Both the position numbers and the translations under genes were made by a program. From Adiantum capillus-veneris (lineage: Eukaryota; Streptophyta; Polypodiopsida; Polypodiales; Pteridaceae), in contig CM043952.1 in the NCBI GenBank assembly GCA_014529385.2, positions 153,325,057 through 153,389,056 of the forward strand: a stretch of DNA of 64,000 nucleotides, read 5' to 3'. Every line of letters begins with the position of its first letter. Position 1 is the first letter of the stretch. Shown here in pieces: positions 55,010-64,000 of the stretch. Under the pieces are notes generated by a model. That model did no database searches. It was given only the letters and a program-made list of their open reading frames with translations, and was not told where the DNA came from.

Positions 55010-56285
55010 AAAGATGCATATGGGTTTCTTTATGGGGACCTTGAAGAGGATCTCTATATGAAACATCCAGAAGGTTTTGCGATAAATCTTCAGAAGCCAA
55101 CATGGGTAGAACTGGTATGTAGACTCAAGAAAGTTTTGTATGGATTAAAGCAAGGCTCAAGGCAATGGTACATCAATTTTGATAAGCACATTCAGCCCCA
55201 GGGTTACGTACAGAGCCAAGAGGATCACTACTTGTACACAAGGAGGTTGAATGATGGTTCCCTCATCATTCTGATTTTGTATGTGGATGATATGCTCATA
55301 GCTGAAAAGTCAAAAGATGAGATTGTACTTCTCAAGGATGCCTTAAGCAAGCAGTTTGCTATGAAAGATTTGGGTGATTCACATCACTTTCTTGGTATGC
55401 GTATCAAGAGAGATCACAAACGTGGTATACTTGAACTTTCATAGGATGAGTATATTTACATGGTCTTGCAACATTTTAATATGCAAGGGGAGAAAGCATT
55501 GAGTACCCGAATGGCAACATACAAAAAACTTAGCAAGCATGATTGTCCCAAATCAGATGCTGAAAAGGCAGAGATGACAAAGGTGCTGTATTCTTCCGTA
55601 GTTGGCAGTCTCATGTTTTCCATGTTTAGCACATGCCCAGGCATTGCATATGCACTGGGAGTGGTCAGTAGGTTTATGGAAAATCTAGGCAAAAAGCATT
55701 GGGAAGCAGTGAAGCACATCTTGAGATACATCAAGGGTTCAACTAGCAAGTGCTTACGCTTTGGAAACAGTGATGTATCCATAGTTGGATACAGTGATTT
55801 GAATTATGCTGGTGGTGTGGACAATCGACGATCCACATCTAGCTATATTTTCAGAATTGCACTTCATCTACCACCACTGAGGCAGAGTATGTTGCAGTTC
55901 CCAATTCTAATAAGGAAGTTGTGTGGTTATCATCTAGTGGGAGATCTTGGTATACACCAAACTCCATTGCTACATTGCAATAGTCAAAGTGCGATTGCAT
56001 TAGCAAAGAACCCAGTGTTTCATTATAAGTGAAACACATAGAGGTCGAGTATCATGTGGTACGGGATATTTTGGCTAGCAAACGTATTCAGTTTTTCAAA
56101 GTTCACATGGATGAAAACCCAACAGATGCTCTAACAAAGAGCTTAGCCTCAGAGTGGTTTGCACATGCATAGAGATGATGGGCTTAGGGTGAAGCTATGG
56201 TCATGCTTCACATTTTGTACAATTGTACATAATAGCCCCTACATTCTTTAGCCACTTAGGCCATGTTGGCCTTCAAGTGGAATAT
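55010..56285 (+). pseudogene. Copia-3 reverse transcriptase and RNase H, 5'-truncated
   Basis: Begins abruptly inside RT at FLYGDLEEDLYMKHPEGF. It continues LKKVLYGLKQGSRQWY and YVDDMLIAEKSKDEI to a stop at 55442, then QHFNMQGEKALSTR, VGSLMFSMFSTCPGIAYALG and the RNase H motif YSDLNYAGGVDNRRSTSSY. A frameshift near 55860 precedes HCNSQSAIALAKNPVF, and the final NPTDALTKSLAS-like end is at about 56118-56160. A tail and purine tract lead to the LTR at 56286. Gag, protease, integrase and the 5' LTR are absent. It is the closest relative of Copia-2 in the window. Confidence 0.92.
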
Positions 56286-56480
56286 TGTTAGGTTGCAAGC
56301 CCCGTGGCCGATCTCAGTCAGCCGATCTCAGTCAGCAGGCACCCGTCCACTTACCATTCATTCGTTCATAATGCAAATAAGGAGTAGAGAGGATTATACT
56401 TCAAGTGCTCCACCCAAAGGTCTATTTTCTACTCATCTCCTTCCCCCTTCTCTCCATCCCTCTCTTGCACTCATCACACT
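56286..56480 (+). repeat. Copia-3 3' LTR
   Basis: Starts TGTTAGGTTGCAAG after CCTTCAAGTGGAATAT. Near its start CCGATCTCAGTCAG is directly duplicated. Its distal part (CTCCACCCAAAGGTCT...TTCCCCCTTCTCTCC) resembles the LTRs at 991 and 22921. The end is near 56476-56480 but not exact. Confidence 0.75.
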
Positions 56481-57587
56481 GTTCCTACATCTTGAAGGCA
56501 GGTCAAACAATGGAAGCAAAATGAAAAAACTACCAAATACTTGATATGGAAGCAGTTAATCTAGAATCTTACAAAAACTAAGTGCAAATCACACAATTGT
56601 TGCTGGAAGAACAAAAACCAAAAATGAAAACCATTGGGAATCCAACAAAAGAGGAAGTAGGACCAGAACTAGTGGAAACAAAAGCATTGAGGGATTCTTT
56701 AGCTGAAAATGGAAAATTTGAAACGATAATGCCAGACAATGATCCCTTGATTGGAGGAATAATGGTTGAATCACTTGTGGAAAAGAGAGAGAGGGCTTTA
56801 GGGTGACTTCGAGGAATTATGGAAACCAAATCCTCACAAGATCCACACTAAGAACCCAATGTAAATGCAATGGGAGGATCCACTTACAGACCTAGATCAC
56901 CTTTATGGAGAAGAAGAATAAGAGAGAATAGAGGCTGAAGGAGAAATAGTGGATACTAGCACACATGATGTGGGCACCTCCAAAGGTATAGAAGCCCTAC
57001 AAAACTCAATTAAAGCACTCTCTCCAATCCAAGAGAGAATGCAAGAAGAGGATTCACAAGAGCCTCCCATTACAGAAATGAAAATACTTGAGTCCATACA
57101 AGTGGAAGAAAAGCAAGAAGAACGTGCACCTAAACAGAAAGGGTTGACAAAGAGGAGCAAGTTCCAGAGAAAAGATCTGAAGAGAAAGACACGGAAGAAA
57201 AGAAAGATGAAGCAGATTCGTCAAAGCAAGATTATCAAAATGAAGAAGAAAAGACAAAGACGAGTGAGTCAAGCACATCCTTGCGAAGTTTTACAAAAGA
57301 GGTAGAAGAATATGCTCAATTTGCATACCCCATCAATGAAGAAAATTAAGGTAGAGGAATATACATACTCGAAAAAGCAAGATAAAAAGGTGGAAGCCTT
57401 CAACCAATACCTTATAATTAGAATTGAAGTAGTTGATGCTTTCTTAGAGGAATTAAGTGCATTACATGAAGGAGTTGGTGTTGTCTTGGAGAAATTCAAT
57501 GCATTGCATGATAAGTCTCAAAAAGAGATAAAAAGCTTGCAAGACACCAACCGTGTATTCTCCTCTTTCTTCTCAAGCTTGTAACTC
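56481..57587 (+). other. coding-like remnants, highly charged, unidentified
   Basis: Three plus-strand frames (56582-56806, 56949-57305, 57312-57584) are rich in Lys, Glu and Gln. The last reads KKIKVEEYTYSKKQDKKVEAF and FLEELSALHEGVGVVLEKFNALH, which has coiled-coil spacing. They may be pieces of one retroelement gag-like or host-derived frame. I cannot identify them. Confidence 0.35.
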
Positions 57588-60074
57588 TCTCGCACAATGG
57601 TTTGTTTGGAGTGTTGTTTGCTCCATTGTGTTTGTAGATGAAAGCTCTATGCGACATGGTAAGTTTCTTGGGATAAATCTATGATTTTGTTTTAGCTATT
57701 ACTCTTCTTAATCTTCTAATAACTCAAGTTTTACGCATCTAAATGGCATTTTATGCATAGGAGGGGTATTAGGAAAGCATTGCTAAGCTCAAGAGTGCAT
57801 TTGAGACCAAAAAATGGTTAGGTCAAATATTCCCATGTAGATGATAAGCACGATTTAAGAAAGTGGTCAAAAGGGGGATTTGAGGCCATAACCATGTGTC
57901 TTTAGTCATTGTCTATCCATCCTACAACTTTGGTTGCATTCGGACTTTGCAGGCTTAGTGAATCAACAAGATTTTCTTGCAAACGTGTCAGTTAGTTTTG
58001 CTACCTGACATGCAATTGAGTTTGGCTTTGGGTAGATAAGGATCGAGTGTGTTTTCCAAGAGCTTGACATCCTCTTGTAGCCTCCATGCACTAATCTAGT
58101 TGACTTCGTCTCACGATATGACATTTATGTACGTTTTTCTCACTATCCTTATGGTAAGATAGTGAGGCTTGAGCTTACAGTGAATTCCTTTTTGTTGATA
58201 TGCAATCACTCTTACCAAGAGGAGGATCCTTGAAGCTCTACTATGGGATTTATCCCTTGAATGCCTTTGATGATTGCATGGGATCAGAGGCTAAGAGCTA
58301 AATTATACAAGTAATGTAGGCATGGACTTGTAGTCTATGAGTAGAAGACACATGTCAAGCATGGAAGCGACAGACGACTAGTGCAAGTGATGAACCCAGA
58401 GCTTGCATATGAGTAGTGGGAAACATGGTAGCACAAGGGTAGGGAGCAAGTGACATTGTCCATGGTAGTGGCAAGTTGTGAGGAGATGGCAGGACAGCCT
58501 GAGCTTCAACTTTGATGAGCCTTAACAAAAGCCTTCTTCAGGTCACTTGAAGAAGAAATTGGAAGCACAATAGAAAACACGATAGACAATTTGATCCATG
58601 AACAAAACAATTCAAGATCAGGGGCTCTACAAGCAAGAGTAATGAGTCTGCATTAGCTAGTTGGATGGGTATGGAGCTTCCTTGTCACCCTTCCATGTTC
58701 AACGGGTTGGCCACCTTCTTATGTTTTCAAAAAATTGACTATGTTGACATTTGCCCTTAAAAGATTAGGTGCTAGTTTTAATGCTCATGGGTATTATCAA
58801 AATTAGTTCCCTATCTCACTCTCCACATATTGCATTATGTGCAAACTTAATTATGCTACAAAATCTAAATGCAATCCTAATACATGCAATGTAAGAAGGG
58901 AATTGATTTACGGACGATACTAACTAAAAACTTAGATGTCAATATAACCGAGCATTGAGATGTGTGTAGGATCCTCCCTAGGATCTAGGAAGGATCTAAT
59001 AGTGCGAGATTAGGAAATACGAACTTTGTTTAAGCTTTGATGCCAATTTCAATTATCATGGTGGATAATGATAAAGAGCCTTCATGATTGATGCATGCAC
59101 TCAACAAGAGTTTAGGCACAAGAGAGAAAGAGAGTATCAATGCACAAATTGGTCTTGGATTAATTGATTATTTTTGTATGTTGGGTGTTCTTATATAGAG
59201 CTTTTTGTGTCTACATAAGCAGTGATGTCACTATGCATGTGGTATATGCTTCTCTAGTCATGCATAAAGATAGGGGAGATCCCATAGTAGAGGTGTAGAA
59301 TGTGGCACACACCGTAACACAATTGAGAGATGCATTTTTTTGTAGGTTATTCATCCAAGTTTCTTAAAGTTTGCAATATTGTTGGTCGTCAATCAAGAGG
59401 GTAATGAAAGATGCTATGAGTTTTGTGTGGCATTGTTTTATTTTCCCTTGATTGTTAAATGTCACTTTATAGTTTCCATGAGGCACGATTCTAGTATCAA
59501 TATTAAGGTTATTTTATGACATCAACAGGAATGTGCAAGTCATCTTTCAATGAAGGCTATTCATCAAAAAACATGCTTAGAGTGTTATTGGTTTATGACA
59601 AGGTTAGGGGACATGGTTCCAATATTAACAAGGTCCAACTATAGTATTCACTTTTTCACAATAAGATATGCTTCCCATTCCTAGTTCTACTTTTGTGGGA
59701 AAAGTTTTATAGATCTACAGTTGGATTAATATAAGTACATCTCATAAAAATGATGCCAAAGGCTTGATTCTATATATCTTTTCTCCAAAAAACATGCCAT
59801 GGATTTAAAGAGCATTAACTTTTACCTCATGGGACATGGGTTCCGGATAATTTTGTTTTGCTTCCATAAGAACAGATTTTACCCAAAGCTTTTCTAGTAG
59901 CATAGTGGTCATAGGATTTCTGTCAAACTTTGTAGCAAAGTGCTTATCATAATTTTTTCAAAAATTTGTAGCAAAGTGTTGCTTCTATAGCAATGGGATC
60001 ATAAAAATTTTCTTTACAAATTTTAAGGCCCATATGGTGGGTATGCAAACATTTGTTAGTACGATGCATATTGC
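57588..60074. other. unassigned 2.5-kb stretch
   Basis: AT-rich, with many stops in every frame. Possibly the decayed 5' part of Gypsy-2, but no gag, zinc knuckle or RT motif is readable. Confidence 0.4.
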
Positions 60075-60464
60075 TTGTTATTTATTCTTTCAACGGTTCT
60101 ATTGCAGATTTATGATTATATCTACGAGACGATAGAGTGTACCCTTAGTGTAGTACCTTGGTCAAATTTCAAACCAAGATTCATCTTTAGGACACTAGGA
60201 TCACCTTTGGCTACTCAACCAGACAGATTGTGCAACCATATAGGCAAGTCTTTTTATGTAGAGGAAAGTTGGTTTAGAGTTTGTGAAAACATGTATGAGT
60301 ATAGAGAACCATTAACGATAAAGCAAAGATATAAGTTGAGGGATCTTGTTCACTTGAGTAGAGGCACTCCACACCATGCTCTTCTTCTTTTACAAAGAAC
60401 AACACCAATTTTGGGACTTACTGTGCATATGAAAAATAAATGTACCCATGAACTTTGGCACTAG
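60075..60464 (+). other. open frame of 129 codons, unidentified
   Basis: The latter part reads YREPLTIKQRYKLRDLVH and SRGTPHHALLLLQRTTPILG. The composition is protein-like and basic, but I recognise no family and there is no supporting splice or promoter signal. Confidence 0.25.
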
Positions 60465-61060
60465 ATGCCCAGCTTTTTTATGCACCATAGACAACTCCAT
60501 ACACAAATCCATCACTTGTTGTCTAATCTACATTAGTATGTAAGCATTCCAATTTTTGGAAAGAATTGCTTGAAAAATAGGAGTAGTAAATTTTGTTTAG
60601 TTAGAGGATCTCACTTAAGGTAGGCTCTACTATTAGTCTAAGCTCCAGAACAAGGTTCCTTTTGGCCAAAAAAACATTTTTTTGGGGAGATATTTTGATT
60701 GCAATCATTCAGTTTTCCACTATTTAGTTTTTGCTACCAAAGATTGGAATTTCTTGAGTGGATCAGTAGACTTGATGTAGCTTTAGTTTAAAAAAGTATT
60801 GATGACCTTATGAAGGAGTTTTTCATTGATTTTTGAGGAAAGAAACTCTCCTTTATAGAAAAAGTCATATCAAATCAAGGGTAGGGCCAAGGAGGGACAT
60901 GACTATGAGCAAGGCCGACAACTAGGCATGCAATCATTAGGGGTCTCCTAAAGATAAACTAGGAAGCCTATAAGAGGAGGTGGTTGGGTACAGAAGAGAA
61001 TACACAGTTTCTTGGTCCTTTCACCCTAGGTACCAAATACTTTTTGAGTGTCATAGTTGT
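60465..61060. other. unassigned
   Basis: No readable motif. Probably decayed Gypsy-2 pol, because integrase begins just downstream. Confidence 0.35.
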
Positions 61061-62340
61061 TTATGTCTAGGTCATCCAAGGATAAAGAAGATATGCTCAC
61101 TCATAAATTCACAACCCTAATGGCCAAAATTTGATAAGGAAGTCCAAGATTATTGTCAAAAGTGCTAGATAAATAAACCTAGCATTTAAAAGTAAGCAAG
61201 CTATTGCATCCATCACACAATCCAACCAAAAATTATCTCTAAGGATGTCATTGTAGGTCTTTCAACCATGAAAGGTGAACATGATTCTATTTTACTAGTT
61301 GTTGATTGGTTGTTAAAAATGTGTAGATTTATTATGTTTATTCTTAGAATGTCAACATTTAAAATACTAAAGTTAGCACAATTATTCATGGAGAAAGTGT
61401 ACCACACGTTCTACGGGTTGCTCAAAAATATTGTTTGTGATTGTGATCCCAAGTTTAACAAACCATTTTGATCAAGCCGTATTCCAAGGGTGGATTTGAT
61501 TATCAATTTAAGCATCATAAATTATCTACAAATTGATAGCAAAACTAAGTGTGGAAACCAAGTTCTTGAAAATATACTACAATCCTATGTAAATAGTTAC
61601 CAAACTCACGAGGAAATGTATTTGACCATGGTAAAAGTAACTTACAACAATTCCAAGAATCCAACACCAACCATTCATGTGGATGTATGGCTTTTAAGCT
61701 AGGTGACATGTCATGAGTGAGTTAGCCACAATCCAATATTTTAAGGATTTTCTCATGCACATATGGATATGTTACTAAATGCTTATTGTAATGCATATTA
61801 TGCATGAAAAAAATAAAAATATTATGTGAAAGAGGAGCAATTCCAAGACCCCTTTTGAGGAAGTTGATCATGCTTTACTAATGGAAAAATGTAAAAATTC
61901 CAAAAACTAGAGAAGTGCTTAAGATGTGTCCCAAGTATTATAGAGTGCCTCATTGCTTACAAAGTATATTGACCTCATAATTATGTAGTGTTTCAAGCTA
62001 GTACTTTAAAGAAATGGCTTGACTTCACGGATAATGTTCTTGAAATAGCGGAAGTCATTGAACCTCCAATTCAACCCCATGATTTGTATGACAATGTGTC
62101 AAAAACGAAGTGCATATTAAGTGGAAAGAAAGGGTTCCACTTGGGAAAAAAATATTCTGAAGAAAGATTTCCTAGTTTCATTTTCAAGGACATAAAGTCT
62201 TTTATAAGTGGAAGTAGTCTTAGCACAAGGTTCTTGATGGAGGTAACCCTAGAGTGTAGCTATCTAAAAGGGTCTATATATAGGCTAAGGCACTATATAG
62301 GTTGGGATGGTGATTTGACAGCCTTTTCTCACTAAGTTTA
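61061..62340 (+). pseudogene. Gypsy-2 integrase and C-terminal region
   Basis: A degenerate zinc finger (QDYCQKC, about 61141-61167) precedes the integrase core: DVIVGLSTMKGEHDSILLVVDWL (first Asp), IVCDCDPKF (second Asp, about 61431) and GNQVLENILQSYV (Glu, about 61558), then VTYNNSKNPTPT. After a gap, VFQASTLKKWLDFTDNVLEIAEVIEPP (about 61988) matches the segment that follows the core in chromovirus-like Gypsy elements. Frames are repeatedly broken. RT and gag are not readable upstream. Confidence 0.82.
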
Positions 62341-63250
62341 TGACGAGGGCTCTAGGGAGCTGCTAAGAATGCATTGCTATGGAGGAGGCCTAACTAGTAG
62401 CATCACTTGATACCTTGTGGATTCATTCACCAAAAAGGCAAGAAGCTAGAATATGCATGTTAGAGAGAGCATTGCACACCTGATATGAAATAATTCATGT
62501 ATACTTTATTAGTTGCAAATTGTAATTTATTTAATAGTCCAATTGAATCCACCTTGTATGTGAAACGAATGGGTGGTATATTTCTAACCATTATTCTTTG
62601 TGTGCATAATGTTGATTTTAATTCTAATTTGAGTTTAATTTTTGAGATATCAAATTCAGGTTTTGTGAATCATTATATAGAGGATTCATTTTAAGCATTG
62701 TGCTGGAGGCATGCTTTATGTTAGATAAAGTATATTGAGCTTGGAAATTCGGGCATTCTTAGACATATTGAAAGTGAAATTGGGATATTGACATGTTGCA
62801 ATTAAAAAATCGTAAATTTTTTTGGTTGAATGTGTTGGAAATATGGATATATAATTGCATACAGAGGTGGAAAAAAAGAAGGAGAAGCTCAAAAGCATAC
62901 AACATATGAAGTAGTATTATTGAGTGTTCTTAAACAAAGATATAGTCTACCCTAGAGTGATGTTTATATATATAAGCTGAGGAAAAACAACCTCTTAGCA
63001 AGGGGAAAAAGTGCCACGGTGGTCCTAAGTGTGTTCATACACATCACTGCCATAATATGGTAACAAATCCCCTCAAATGTAATGACACTCATGTTGATCA
63101 ATTTAATCTTGCCAATTGCAAAATTTGTTGATACACCTATGGAAATTGGTTTGAAACTTAGCATGCATGAGTCTCAAAGGTAAGTAGATTTATAAGTAGC
63201 CCAAGAACCAAGCCTTGGCATGTAGTTAAAAGAATTTTTTGGCTATTTGA
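62341..63250. other. Gypsy-2 3' untranslated region, unassigned
   Basis: Between the last pol-like frame and the repeat preceding the polypurine tract. No motif is recognised. Confidence 0.45.
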
Positions 63251-63475
63251 ATGGCACTTGAAACCTTGGTTTGTTTATCCCAAGGGAGGATTCATGACTT
63301 CCATGTTGCATGTGGCTAGTACCAGCATGTGTAGGGTATAGCTAGGCTATTATCAACATGTGGCACTTGAAACCTTGGTTTTTTCATCCCAAGGGAGGAT
63401 TGTTGTGATATTGTCTATCCTTTATGACTTCCATGTTGCATGTGGCTAGTATCAACATGTGTAGGGTATTGTTAG
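63251..63475. repeat. imperfect tandem duplication around the Gypsy-2 polypurine tract
   Basis: GGCACTTGAAACCTTGGTTT...CCCAAGGGAGGATT...GACTTCCATGTTGCATGTGG...CATGTGTAGGGTAT occurs at 63251-63340 and again at 63362-63470. The second copy has 19 extra bases that are the start of the LTR. Confidence 0.9.
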
Positions 63476-64000
63476 TCTTTGTACTCGTTAATTACTTTGT
63501 TGTTTTCTTGATAAACAAGTGGTTAACTACCTATGAGACTAATGTTTATGTTGATTGGAATTTTAAAAGTTAAGGAGAAGGTTGCAAAGTTGATTATTTA
63601 AGTTCAATAATTAATCCATAGGGGCTCATTTTTTGTCAATATTTTATATTCATTCAATAAAGCCAGCCGTCTCAACTCATTTTCTATATACTAGGCTAGA
63701 GATAGTTTTTCATAAGTTGGAATCATCTCCTATGGTTGGCCATGCAACTATATATAAAAAGAGAGGCCTATAATTTTTGGCATAGATCTTACTTTAAAAT
63801 AAATATGAGATAGCCAAGATGTCGAGTGCCATGCACTTGGGGGCTAGCTTTAGGCCATTAGTTGTGCGATTCTCCTATCTCGTTCTCTAATCTATTATAT
63901 GTGTACAATTTGGTCACCATCACCTTCTCTTACACCCTCTTACACTTCCATGTCAACATCTACTTGTGTGCATGTGTGTGTGGCACAAGTAAATATCACA
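63391..64000 (+). repeat. Gypsy-2 polypurine tract and 3' LTR, reaching the window end
   Basis: AAGGGAGGA (63391-63399) is followed by TGTTGTGATATT at 63401. The last window bases are AAATATCACA, the inverse of that start, so the LTR should end within about two bases beyond 64000. That gives an LTR near 602 bp, with TGTTGTGATATT...AATATCACAACA as expected inverted ends. Confidence 0.7.

Overview
The window looks like nuclear DNA from a land plant with a large, transposon-filled genome. It carries Ty1/Copia elements primed by initiator tRNA-Met, Ty3/Gypsy elements, a plant-type Helitron ending in CTAG, an En/Spm (CACTA) element with a Transposase_24-like gene, GT-AG introns and long (CT)n, (GA)n and (CA)n runs. 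I see no intact single-copy host gene. The only host-type coding trace is a short thaumatin-like fragment. The species cannot be fixed from the sequence.

Layout. 1-1300: a Copia integrase relic and a Copia-type LTR. 3589-16393: a 12.8-kb element bounded by 33-bp inverted repeats that start CATTAGG. 16394-23060: an old Copia on the minus strand (Copia-2); the 12.8-kb element sits in its 3' end, and a 452-bp inverted-repeat element (16468-16919) sits nearby in the same tail. 23160-30029: a thaumatin-like fragment, a foldback element, degenerate tandem repeats and microsatellites. 30030-35709: a complete young Copia (Copia-1). About 36382-46196: a decayed Helitron with extra genes. 47575-54577: a Gypsy element interrupted by a CACTA element (50638-52008). 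55010-56480: a 5'-truncated Copia (Copia-3). 61000-64000: the 3' half of a second Gypsy, whose 3' LTR runs to the window edge.

The most unusual part is the 12.8-kb element. On its minus strand it encodes a histone H3-like histone fold that aligns with canonical H3 without gaps from Tyr41 to Arg131. An acidic Glu/Pro-rich segment and a ULP1-like (C48) cysteine peptidase with a coiled-coil tail follow. A multi-exon minus-strand gene beside the right terminus looks like the transposase. Three further plus-strand coding units are unidentified. Between and inside these genes lie four tandem arrays with different periods (about 120, 105, 215 and 98 bp). All are built on one palindromic core (consensus near GGTCAnTACCrAGCGAAT, present in both orientations), which suggests binding sites for an element-encoded protein. 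This copy is decayed: a stop in the H3 domain, a frame change before the acidic region, and stops or frameshifts in the transposase. I infer a transposon family that acquired an H3-like/ULP1 module, perhaps to act on chromatin or SUMO/ubiquitin-like conjugates. Only the sequence features are observed; the function is inference.
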